A DNA stretch of 27,472 bases from Nostoc sp. CHAB 5834. GTDB lineage: Bacteria > Cyanobacteriota > Cyanobacteriia > Cyanobacteriales > Nostocaceae. The notes beneath the pieces are model-generated. The model was given only the letters and a program-made list of their open reading frames with translations, did no database searches and was not told where the DNA came from. The position numbers and the translations under genes were made by a program. Shown here piece after piece: positions 15,304-22,905 of this stretch. Within the stretch, counting starts at the first letter, position 1. Each line of letters begins with the position of its first letter. The stretch is from positions 1-27,472 of the forward strand of contig JAIVFU010000084.1 of assembly GCA_020829485.1 (NCBI GenBank), in the 5' to 3' direction.

Positions 15304-15621
15304 ATGAGTAAGTTTCAAATCGATATCGACTTCAGCAATATAGATTTAGCTTCCCTTGAGACAGAAGAAGATTTTCAAAGAGAGGCAAGAACATTATTAC
15401 CAAAGGTACTAGCCAAACTAGGGGAAAGTGTGGGTGAAAAGACTTGGGAAGAGTTACAGCAAAAGCTGGAAGGTACTGGAGGTAAACTCAAATCTTCTCC
15501 AAGCGAGAAACGCAAGTTTATGCAAGAAACAGCAAGAACTTATCAACGAAATGCCAGTAAGAGAGAAAGGCAAGAACTGGAAGACTATATAGTAGAACAA
15601 TTACGCCAGCACAAGCGGTAA
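15304..15621 (+). CDS. Small charged protein of unknown function
   Basis: The 105-residue product is unrecognised. It begins MSKFQIDIDFSNIDLASLET, an acidic stretch, then becomes helical and highly charged with many Glu, Lys, Arg and Gln (EKTWEELQQKLEG, KRKFMQETARTYQRN, RQELEDYIVEQLRQHKR). No Cys pair, signal peptide or membrane segment is present. The shift from acidic N-terminus to basic C-terminus, together with long predicted helices, would fit a nucleic-acid- or protein-binding accessory protein, but that is a guess. Codon usage and the lack of repeats make it look like a real gene. It stands alone, followed by repeat clusters. Confidence 0.6.
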   Translation: MSKFQIDIDFSNIDLASLETEEDFQREARTLLPKVLAKLGESVGEKTWEELQQKLEGTGGKLKSSPSEKRKFMQETARTYQRNASKRERQELEDYIVEQLRQHKR

Positions 15622-15671
15622 AGATCCACCTAAGCCCGATGTAGATGTATTTTTAACTTCTATTTTTAGTA

Positions 15672-15700
15672 GGATGCGTTAGCCTTTGCCGTAACGCACC
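15672..15700. repeat. GATGCGTTA...TAACGCACC palindromic repeat
   Basis: GATGCGTTA and TAACGCACC pair around an 11-base loop. A second copy lies at 15874-15901 (GGTGCGTTA...TAACGCACC). Together they bracket the palindromic element 15731-15850. Confidence 0.7.
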
Positions 15701-15730
15701 ACTGCACTAACTTCTAATATTTAAAATCAG

Positions 15731-15850
15731 GCGTTGCTGAATTAAGGGATGATTCTTGTGGGGTGGGCATCCTGCCCACCCGGAAATACAAGGAACGGGC
15801 AAGATGCCCATCTCACAAAAATAGTAAAATCATCCCGCAAATATGCAACC
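15731..15850. mobile_element. Palindromic MITE-like element (~120 bp)
   Basis: GGGATGATT (15746-15754) and AATCATCCC (15828-15836) form outer arms, with GTTGC and GCAAC near the ends. Inside, GGGTGGGCA and TGCCCACCC (15761-15781) form a perfect inner hairpin, and GGGCAAGATGCCCA on the right partly repeats it. There is no coding capacity. It looks like a small foldback element. Confidence 0.6.
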
Positions 15851-15873
15851 CCCAAAATCATTGGGAGTAAAGC

Positions 15874-15901
15874 GGTGCGTTAGATTTTGGCGTAACGCAC
15901 C
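15874..15901. repeat. GGTGCGTTA...TAACGCACC palindromic repeat
   Basis: A perfect 9-bp inverted pair around a 10-base loop, the second copy of the repeat at 15672-15700. Confidence 0.75.
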
Positions 15902-15952
15902 CTATCAGAACACTAAAAAAGTTAGGAATAAATAACTCCTAACTCTTGTACA

Positions 15953-16138
15953 GACGCGATTAATCGCGTCTCTATTTTTTATGCAATTAATCGCGTCTCT
16001 ATTTTTTATGCAATTAATCGCGTCTCTATTTTTTATGCGATTAATCGCGTCTCTATTTTTTATGCAATTAATCGCGTCTCTATTTTTTATGCAATTAATC
16101 GCGTCTCTATTTTTTATGCAATTAATCGCGTCTCTACT
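15953..16138. repeat. 27-bp tandem array of palindromic ATTAATCGCGTCTC units
   Basis: Seven occurrences of ATTAATCGCGTCTCTA spaced exactly 27 bp apart, separated by TTTTTTATGCA. The first unit contains the perfect palindrome GACGCGATTAATCGCGTC. One unit has GCGATTAATCGC instead of GCAATTAATCGC. The array ends two bases before the stop of the decarboxylase gene. As 27 is a multiple of three, frames are open on both strands, but the resulting nine-residue repeats are not credible proteins. Confidence 0.9.
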
Positions 16139-16140
16139 TT

Positions 16141-17784
16141 TTACACCGCACAAGTCAACTCGCCGGCTTTTTGACTAAATCGGTGATTCTCCCGATAGTC
16201 AACAGGACAATCTATCACCGCAGGTACATCTTGAGCGAGGGCTTCTTTCAAAGTGGGAATCAAATCTAAAGCCGATTCAACTCGGTAGCCTTTCAAACCC
16301 ATACTTTCGGCAAATTTAACAAAATCAGGATTACTGAAATGTACAAAAGATGAGTTTCCTTTGCCAAATTGATTTTCTTGCTTCCACTCAATTAACCCAT
16401 AGCCGCCATCATTAAAAATTATGGTGACAAAGGGGGTTCCGACACGCAAGGCTGTTTCTAATTCCTGAGAATTCATCATAAAGCCACCATCACCCGTGAC
16501 AGCAACGACTTTGCGGTTGGGATGAACAAGTTTTGCTGCTAATGCGCCAGGAATAGCAATACCCATAGCCGCAAAGCCGTTGGAAATTATGCAAGTATTG
16601 GGGCTATGGCAATGATAATGACGAGCCATCCACATCTTATGTGCGCCAACATCAGAGATGACGATATCATCTGGCCCCATCACTTGCCGTAAGTCATAAA
16701 TTAACTTTTGCGGCTTAATCGGAAATCCGTCATCATGGGCGTACTGTTCGTAATCAGCCCGAATCTCTGACCTTAAACTAATGGCAAAAGGATCGGGTTT
16801 ACCTTGTCGGTCTGCTAATTTTAAAATTTCATAGAGAGAATCTGAAATATCTCCCACAACTTCGGCGTTGGGAATATAACTACTATCAATTTCCGCCGGA
16901 CTTACCCCAATATGCACAATCGGAATTTCACCATTACGATTCCATTTTTTGGGGGAAAATTCAATCAAATCATAGCCGATCGCAATTACTAAATCTGTGT
17001 TATCAAAGCCACAAGTAATGTAATCTCTTTGCTGTAATCCCACTGACCACAAAGCTAATTGATGTGTGTAGGGAATAATGCCTTTACCCATGAAGGTATT
17101 GGCAACAGGTATATTCAGCAAAGTGGCAAATTGCGTTACAGCATCACTTGCATGAGCGCGAATTGCCCCATTTCCGACTAAGATTAATGGGTTAACTGCT
17201 TGGCAAATTGCGGCGGCGGCTGCCCGAATGCTAGCAAAAGATGCATAGGTTTTTTCGCTATTATCCTTACGCAAAGGTTTGCCTTCGACGGGCATAGCAG
17301 CAATATTTTCTGGCAAATCGATGTGAACTGCACCAGGTTTTTCGGATTGCGATCGCTTAAATGCTTTCCGCACTACTTCTGGTGTAATACTCGGTCGCAC
17401 AATCTGCTTATTCCACTTGGTAACAGGTGCAAACATTGCCACCAAATCTAAATATTGATGGGATTCAATATGCATTCTATCTGTTCCCACTTGACCGGTA
17501 ATCGCTACTAAAGGCGCACCATCCAGGTTAGCATCTGCTACCCCAGTCATTAAGTTAGTTGCCCCAGGGCCAAGAGTAGAAAGACACACACCGGCTTTTC
17601 CGGTTAAGCGTCCGTAGACATCCGCCATGAATGCTGCACCCTGTTCATGACGAGTCGTAATAAATTTAATCGAAGAATGTTTTAACGCTTCCAAAACGTG
17701 CAGGTTTTCTTCGCCGGGGAGTCCAAAAATATATTGCACTCCTTCATTTTCTAGGCACTGCACCAATAATTCTGCTGTATTCAT
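16141..17784 (-). CDS. TPP-dependent 2-oxoglutarate decarboxylase (acetolactate synthase-like)
   Basis: The 547-residue protein has the three-domain layout of TPP enzymes: an N-terminal PYR domain with catalytic E47 (TTRHEQGAAFMADVYGR), a middle domain, and a C-terminal PP domain with the TPP-binding motif GDGGFMMNSQELETAL through FNDGGYG. By sequence alone it would be called acetolactate synthase large subunit. However, it is shorter than biosynthetic IlvB, has no regulatory subunit next to it and follows a succinic semialdehyde dehydrogenase gene. This arrangement is the one characterised in Synechococcus sp. PCC 7002, where the enzyme decarboxylates 2-oxoglutarate to succinic semialdehyde and replaces 2-oxoglutarate dehydrogenase. 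That function is therefore preferred, while acetolactate synthase remains possible. TAGGAAAT precedes the ATG at 17784. Confidence 0.85.
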   Translation of the reverse strand: MNTAELLVQCLENEGVQYIFGLPGEENLHVLEALKHSSIKFITTRHEQGAAFMADVYGRLTGKAGVCLSTLGPGATNLMTGVADANLDGAPLVAITGQVGTDRMHIESHQYLDLVAMFAPVTKWNKQIVRPSITPEVVRKAFKRSQSEKPGAVHIDLPENIAAMPVEGKPLRKDNSEKTYASFASIRAAAAAICQAVNPLILVGNGAIRAHASDAVTQFATLLNIPVANTFMGKGIIPYTHQLALWSVGLQQRDYITCGFDNTDLVIAIGYDLIEFSPKKWNRNGEIPIVHIGVSPAEIDSSYIPNAEVVGDISDSLYEILKLADRQGKPDPFAISLRSEIRADYEQYAHDDGFPIKPQKLIYDLRQVMGPDDIVISDVGAHKMWMARHYHCHSPNTCIISNGFAAMGIAIPGALAAKLVHPNRKVVAVTGDGGFMMNSQELETALRVGTPFVTIIFNDGGYGLIEWKQENQFGKGNSSFVHFSNPDFVKFAESMGLKGYRVESALDLIPTLKEALAQDVPAVIDCPVDYRENHRFSQKAGELTCAV

Positions 17785-17810
17785 TTTATTTCCTAACTAG
17801 CGACAATATT

Positions 17811-17943
17811 GGGGAGTGGGGAGTGGGGAATGGGGAATGGGGAATGGGGAATGGGGAATGGGGGACTTAAAACAGGTAGAAGAATGAATCTTCCTTGTCC
17901 CCCTTGTTTCCCTACTCCCTACTCCCTACTCCCTACTCCCCTA
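17811..17943. repeat. Inverted pair of heptamer arrays inside the SSADH-decarboxylase operon
   Basis: GGGGAGT/GGGGAAT units (17811-17864) face CCCTACT units (17910-17943). They fill most of the 159-bp space between the two genes and could form a long RNA hairpin in the joint transcript, which might separate or stabilise the two messages (inference). Confidence 0.85.
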
Positions 17944-19311
17944 TTACTTCACCCACACGGTTTTAACATTGACAAACTCATGTATACCCTGGATACTCAA
18001 TTCTCTGCCATATCCAGAACGCTTGATGCCACCAAAGGGCAACCTGGGATCGGATTTGACCATACTGTTGATAAATACGGCACCGGCTTCGATTTCCTCA
18101 ACCAAGCGATCGCTCTCTTGGTTGTTGGTTGTCCAAGCACTTGCACCTAAGCCAAAGGGGCTATCATTAGCGAGTTTAATCGCAGCATCGATATCTGGAA
18201 CCCGGAATAACAAGGCTACTGGGCCAAAAAATTCTTCTTTGGCAATTGATGCTTCAGGCGGGATACCTATGATAATCGTTGCTGGATAAAAGTTTCCCGG
18301 ACGATCTGATAAAGGATGTCCACCGGTGAGGACTTTACCACCGCTTTTTGTGGCAGCTTGGACTTGTTGATCTAAATCCTGGAGAATACCAGGAGTAGCC
18401 AGTGGGCCTAAATCGGTATCTGGTTGCATGGGATCGCCAACTTTGAGCGCCTCAAATTTTTCTAAAAGTAATTTTTCAAATTTGTCTGCGATCGCTTCTG
18501 CAACAATAAAACGTTTCGCTGCAATACATGATTGCCCGTTATTTAACATCCGCGCTGTAGTAGCTGTGACAACTGCTGTCTCTAAGTCAGCACTTTCTAA
18601 CACAATAAACGGGTCACTTCCTCCTAATTCCAAAACTGTTTTTTTAATTTGTTTCCCGGCGGCGACGGCAAGGGATGCACCGGCTGGTTCGCTTCCTGTC
18701 AATGTGGCAGCTTTTACGCGGTCATCAGCCATCAAATCGGCGACTTCAGCAGCGCCTATCAATAGAGTTTGAAACGCACCTTCAGGAAAACCTGCCCGTC
18801 GGATAATATCTTCAATTGCCAAGGCGCACTGCGGCACGTTGGAAGCATGTTTGAGTAAACCGACATTTCCCGCCATTAGTGCGGGTGCAGCAAAGCGGAA
18901 CACTTGCCAGAAGGGGAAATTCCACGGCATCACCGCAAGAATCGCACCCATTGGTTGATAACGTACAAAACTCTGACTGGCATCAGTTTTTACACTGACA
19001 TCAGCCAAAAAATCAGGGGCGTGTTCGGCATAGTAGCGACAAACGACGGCACATTTTTCGACTTCCGCGATCGCAGCTTTAAATGGCTTACCCATTTCTA
19101 GAGTCATCAACTTCGCAAATTCTGCTTTGTCTTGCTCTAAAATATCAGCAGCCTTTTGCAGCCAATGCGATCGCGTCAAAAAACTAGTCTGACGATACTT
19201 TTCAAAAGTCTGATTAGCTAAATCGAGTTTAGCGGCAATTTCTGCATCATTGAGTGGCTCAAAGGTTTTGAGCGTTTCCCCAGTGGCGGGATTAATGGTA
19301 GCGATCGCCAT
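17944..19311 (-). CDS. gabD: Succinic semialdehyde dehydrogenase
   Basis: The 455-residue protein is an aldehyde dehydrogenase of the succinic semialdehyde group, the usual length of the cyanobacterial enzymes. Seen in sequence: N131 in MPWNFPFW (oxyanion site), the general base E228 in VLELGGSDPF, the nucleophile C262 in NNGQSCIAAKR, EEFFGPV near residue 365 and PFGGIKRSGYGRE near the C-terminus. It oxidises succinic semialdehyde to succinate with NAD(P)+. Upstream of the decarboxylase on the same strand, it forms with it the two-step bypass from 2-oxoglutarate to succinate that completes the TCA cycle in cyanobacteria; it may also serve a GABA shunt. A GGGAGG ribosome site lies about 10 bases before the ATG at 19311, which itself overlaps a HIP1 octamer. 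Confidence 0.92.
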   Translation of the reverse strand: MAIATINPATGETLKTFEPLNDAEIAAKLDLANQTFEKYRQTSFLTRSHWLQKAADILEQDKAEFAKLMTLEMGKPFKAAIAEVEKCAVVCRYYAEHAPDFLADVSVKTDASQSFVRYQPMGAILAVMPWNFPFWQVFRFAAPALMAGNVGLLKHASNVPQCALAIEDIIRRAGFPEGAFQTLLIGAAEVADLMADDRVKAATLTGSEPAGASLAVAAGKQIKKTVLELGGSDPFIVLESADLETAVVTATTARMLNNGQSCIAAKRFIVAEAIADKFEKLLLEKFEALKVGDPMQPDTDLGPLATPGILQDLDQQVQAATKSGGKVLTGGHPLSDRPGNFYPATIIIGIPPEASIAKEEFFGPVALLFRVPDIDAAIKLANDSPFGLGASAWTTNNQESDRLVEEIEAGAVFINSMVKSDPRLPFGGIKRSGYGRELSIQGIHEFVNVKTVWVK

Positions 19312-19511
19312 TACCTGACCTCCCGTTATAAAAATAGCTTGACTGCTGGCTTCCTAGTGTTACACAAATCAATTCTGGAAGCTACCACCCAAATTTTAGT
19401 CTTTTAACCAAGAATTAGCTGTCCAATATTACAATTTCGCAATTTTAATTGAATGAAAGTATACCAATTAATAAGTATTAATATTGATGAATTAAATACA
19501 AGTGAAGTTGC

Positions 19512-19533
19512 TATAATTTGCACAATTGAGGAA
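19512..19533 (+). promoter_or_regulatory. Candidate -10 box and ribosome site of the Uma2 gene
   Basis: TATAAT at 19512-19517 matches a consensus -10 box, but no good -35 is found at the usual distance. GAGGAA at 19528-19533, seven bases before the ATG at 19541, is a clear Shine-Dalgarno site and fixes the start. A transcript starting from this box would have a very short leader. Confidence 0.4.
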
Positions 19534-19540
19534 TTAAGCC

Positions 19541-20164
19541 ATGACTCAAGTCTTACGCAAACTGGTTACATTCGACGAATTCGTTGCTAAATATCCAGAT
19601 AACACAGGAAAACGTTATGAACTATATGATGGAGTAATAATTGAAATGCCACCACCTACAGGCGACCATGAAGAGGTGATTGGATTTTTAGCCACAAAAA
19701 TCACTTTAGAATATAGTCGCTTAAATCTTCGTTATTTCATCCCCAAAACAGTATTCGTCAAACCAGTTGAGAACGAATCTGTTTATTCACCAGATGTCCT
19801 GATACTAAATCAGCCTAATTTAGTTAATGAACCTCTGTGGAAAAAAGAATCAACTGTTACTCAAGCAACATCTATTTCTTTAGTAGTTGAAGTGGTGAGT
19901 ACTAATTGGCGTGATGATTATCTAAAAAAATACGCCGATTATGAACAAATGGGAATTCCCGAATACTGGATTGTAGATTATGCTGCATTGGGCGGTAGAG
20001 AATTTATTGGCAAACCAAAACAACCTACTATTTTGGTTTGCTGTTTAGAAGAAGGTGAGTATCGCATTAGTAAGTTTCGAGGAGATGACCGTATCCAGTC
20101 GCCAACTTTTCCAGAGTTGAATTTGACCGCAGAGCAAATTTTTCGCGCTGGCACACTCAGCTAA
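19541..20164 (+). CDS. Uma2 family (DUF820) PD-(D/E)XK nuclease-fold protein
   Basis: The 207-residue protein is a typical Uma2/DUF820 member, a family strongly expanded in cyanobacteria. It begins with VTFDEFVAKYPDNTGKRYELYDG and has E-x-P-P-P-T near residue 36. The nuclease core has SPDVLIL (Asp at about 87), LVVEVVS (Glu at about 121) and DDYLKKYADYEQMGIPEYWIVD (lysines at about 131-132). The fold is that of restriction endonucleases, but the biological role is mostly unknown and many copies are thought to be mobile or decaying. This one appears intact with all core residues. It is a single gene, convergent with the cyclase gene downstream. Confidence 0.9.
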   Translation: MTQVLRKLVTFDEFVAKYPDNTGKRYELYDGVIIEMPPPTGDHEEVIGFLATKITLEYSRLNLRYFIPKTVFVKPVENESVYSPDVLILNQPNLVNEPLWKKESTVTQATSISLVVEVVSTNWRDDYLKKYADYEQMGIPEYWIVDYAALGGREFIGKPKQPTILVCCLEEGEYRISKFRGDDRIQSPTFPELNLTAEQIFRAGTLS

Positions 20165-20237
20165 ATTCGCCCACTCCACAAGAAATAGTTATATATTTTT
20201 TATTTGAAAGTTCCTAACGTCATTCATAATTAGCAAT

Positions 20238-20263
20238 TTTTCCCTATTCCCTATTCCCTATTA
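20238..20263. repeat. CCCTATT heptamer repeat
   Basis: Three tandem CCCTATT units lie between the convergent Uma2 and cyclase genes. Confidence 0.8.
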
Positions 20264-20273
20264 TGCCCAATGC

Positions 20274-21926
20274 CTAAAGATTAATAAATGGAGTAATAAT
20301 TGTTGGCATTGGCTGCAATTTTGTCTGATAAACTTTAACTAATCGCTCAATACCTTTGAAACGATAATCTCCCATTTCTTCAAAGTCTGAAGGCAGTGAA
20401 AGCATTTTATGAGTGGCTTCACTAATCACGCATTCACTAGGAGGACAAACTGCTTCCATACGAGCAGCAAGATTAATCGTCGCGCCTAATGCCGTATAAT
20501 CCACCCTTTGGGAACTACCGACATCTCCCACAACAGCCTTACCGCTATTAATAGCAATACGTAATTGAAGCGGTTCGTGCCAAAAACCATTGGCGTTAAG
20601 ATGTTCGAGACGAGTGAGCATTCCCTTGGCAGCATTAACAGCGCGATCGGCGTGATCTGGTTGCGGTTCTGGAGCGCCAAAAAATGCCATAATACAATCG
20701 CCAATATATTTATCTAAAGTGCCGCCCCAAGTAAATACTTCTTTTAGCATTTCTTCAAATAAATTATTTAATAATTGAGCGATCGCAGTTGGTGTTAACT
20801 GTTCAGAAATTGCCGTAAAGCCAACCAAATCTGCAAACAAAATACTGATTTCGCTCTCCGTGGGAGCTAAACGACCACCCGGTAATCCACCTACAGAGAT
20901 CAACTGCTGCACAACTGCTGGAGAATGATAGCGTTCTAATCGGTGACGAATCATTTCTTCAGTTTTGAGTTTCTCTACCAGTAGCCAACGCTGGACGCTA
21001 GAAGCCACAATATTTGCTAAAGCTGAAAAAAAGCTGAGTTCTTCTTCGCCTTCATTTGCCCAATGGTAAGAAGAAAGATTAGCATCGGCATACAATACGC
21101 CCACAACTTTATTCTCATCCCATAAAGGCACTGCCATCGCGCTGCGAATGCCTTTAACCAAAATACTCTGTTCACTAGCAAACCGTTCATCCTGCTGGGT
21201 ATCGGCTGTTTGAATAACAACTTTTTCATCAAATACCTTTTGACAGATACTACGACTAATCCAACTTCCATCAGAAGGGAGATGTTTTTGTTGAGAAATA
21301 TTTCTAGTAGCAGCATTCATTAACTCTAATTGACCGCAACCATTAACATCAATTAATAATGCCAAACGCTCGATACTATCAAGATAACGAAAAACCACTT
21401 GCTGCACCTGAGAAAAAATCTCTTCTATAGACGCTGCTGCACAGAGATTTTTAGCTATGTCCACTAAGTCTTTGAGACGGGCAATGGTTTTGTCTTTATT
21501 ATTGATGTTGCCATCTTTGCTATCGGCTGCGATCCATTGCTGTTGTAATTGTTCGACATTGTGAAGGATTGTTCTTTGTTCATTAATGTCTGAAGTTCCA
21601 GGATACCCAGATATCGATTGGGAAACAACGCTTGTGAGCAGCACTACCAGGCTAACATTGCCCAGCCAAATTATATCGCCGTGATGTAGCTCTTGGGGAA
21701 AGTTAATAAGATATTTATTTACTTGCGTCCCGTTTTTGCTGCCCAGATCCTCAATAGTCCACACACCGTCAGCTGTTTTCACCAAGCGGGCATGGTTGCG
21801 AGATACTCCAGCAAAAGGCAAGTACAGGTTACATTCCGGCAAACGGCCAATTGTGAATATATCTTGATCAACTGCGATCGTTGTCTCGGTATCTCCCTCT
21901 TGTAGGCGTAGCGTCAGTTCAGTCAT
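20274..21926 (-). CDS. FHA-GAF class III nucleotide cyclase (adenylate cyclase, IIIb type)
   Basis: The 550-residue protein has three domains. An FHA phosphothreonine-binding domain covers about residues 5-96, with G27-R28, S42-R-N-H45 and N65-G66. A GAF domain covers about 155-312 (RSAMAVPLWDENKVVGVLYAD). A class III cyclase catalytic domain covers about 358-535. In the latter, metal-binding D366 (FADLVGF) and D410, the adenine-selecting K406 (LDKYIGD), T478 in YTALGAT, and N485 and R489 in INLAARM are all present. The lysine-threonine pair is the mark of class IIIb cyclases, several of which respond to bicarbonate; ATP is thus the expected substrate. No membrane segment is seen, so it is soluble. 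It resembles the FHA-bearing cyclases of Anabaena, but I do not assign a gene name. Single gene. Confidence 0.9.
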   Translation of the reverse strand: MTELTLRLQEGDTETTIAVDQDIFTIGRLPECNLYLPFAGVSRNHARLVKTADGVWTIEDLGSKNGTQVNKYLINFPQELHHGDIIWLGNVSLVVLLTSVVSQSISGYPGTSDINEQRTILHNVEQLQQQWIAADSKDGNINNKDKTIARLKDLVDIAKNLCAAASIEEIFSQVQQVVFRYLDSIERLALLIDVNGCGQLELMNAATRNISQQKHLPSDGSWISRSICQKVFDEKVVIQTADTQQDERFASEQSILVKGIRSAMAVPLWDENKVVGVLYADANLSSYHWANEGEEELSFFSALANIVASSVQRWLLVEKLKTEEMIRHRLERYHSPAVVQQLISVGGLPGGRLAPTESEISILFADLVGFTAISEQLTPTAIAQLLNNLFEEMLKEVFTWGGTLDKYIGDCIMAFFGAPEPQPDHADRAVNAAKGMLTRLEHLNANGFWHEPLQLRIAINSGKAVVGDVGSSQRVDYTALGATINLAARMEAVCPPSECVISEATHKMLSLPSDFEEMGDYRFKGIERLVKVYQTKLQPMPTIITPFINL

Positions 21927-22148
21927 GAGTGTGATCCATCGAAGCTAGAGGTGCAAGCAACTCTAAGGTAAGTTATACACTACAGGTTAACCTTCACCTT
22001 TTCTTTATGACACTGTTAACTGCATTCCGACAACTGTATGTGACAGATGTTACATTGAAAGAGATAACTTTGCTGGAGATTCAGTTCAGAGTGGGTTTGA
22101 ATCTCGTTGTGAAGGGAAACCAGCAAATTTTCATTTTTTTAGGCTAGT

Positions 22149-22230
22149 ACGGTAAGTTCAGACTACGGGTGTTTACCCTGCGAAGATCCCCCCAACCCTC
22201 ATTAAAAAGCGAGATTGGAGGGGATCTTAC
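22149..22230. repeat. Imperfect palindromic repeat (GATCCCC/GGGGATC)
   Basis: AAGATCCCC (22183-22191) and GGGGATCTT (22220-22228) pair, and the flanking GGTAAG and CTTACC extend the symmetry. It belongs to the family of small GC-rich foldback repeats of cyanobacteria. No gene is seen in 21927-22905; the remainder holds the nested MITE described separately and AT-rich spacer. Confidence 0.6.
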
Positions 22231-22285
22231 CGAACCGCACCACCTCACCTCCTCCCTTTCTTCATAAAACCCTCAGGAGGAGCGT

Positions 22286-22607
22286 ATATAGCGGTTCCCA
22301 TTCAGATGCGGTACAGGATTACGCAAGGTGTAGGGGCACGGCACTGCCCATTGGTGTCAACTTAACGTGAAATCCTTGTCGAGACGTGATATTCAGTTCT
22401 CTCACTTAGCATTACTCAACGCGTCACCCCACCCTAACCCTCCCCGTATGTATTGGGGAGGGAACTGGATTTCTTTTTCCCCCCAATGCATCGGGGGGAT
22501 TAAGGGGGGTAAAACGCCTGTGGGACATGCATTTTAGCTTAAGTTGACACGTATGGGCAGTGCCGTGCCCTTACGGGCATACCTCACGGAAACGAAAACC
22601 GCTATAT
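22286..22607. mobile_element. Nested MITE-like element, copy 2 (inner 22334-22570)
   Basis: The inner element at 22334-22570 (237 bp) has 32-bp terminal inverted repeats with two mismatches (GGGCACGGCACTGCCCAT at the left end). Its core is the reverse complement of copy 1 at 1018-1253. It too lies within an outer inverted pair, ATATAGCGGTT (22286-22296) and AACCGCTATAT (22597-22607). No transposase is encoded. Having two copies with the same inner and outer ends argues that inner plus outer form one composite repeat. Confidence 0.8.
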
Positions 22608-22905
22608 CTACTATCTGCCATTAGTATCAAATTAAGCCCAAACCCAACTATATGTAGTTTTCATAATAGCTTGATGATTTCTTCATAATTTAGCGATCAT
22701 AATTATCTACTAGTAAATAATATAAAAGCAGCGTTGATATTGCGTGCAGTTCAAAAGTAGCTTTAAGCATCTATGTAATTAATAATTCCTACTTAGCACT
22801 AAAAAGTAATAAAACAATTTAGTTACTTACTCTCAAAAATTATTGATGTATTGAAACTAACTTTATTCCTATCCATTACTAGCCATAGTAATAACACAAT
22901 AACTT

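Noticed and set aside
15953..16138. CRISPR array
   Set aside because: The unit is a 27-bp tandem repeat with no unique spacers.
15905..16178. Frames encoding nine-residue repeats (RDAINCIKN, MQLIASLFF)
   Set aside because: Artefact of the 27-bp tandem array.
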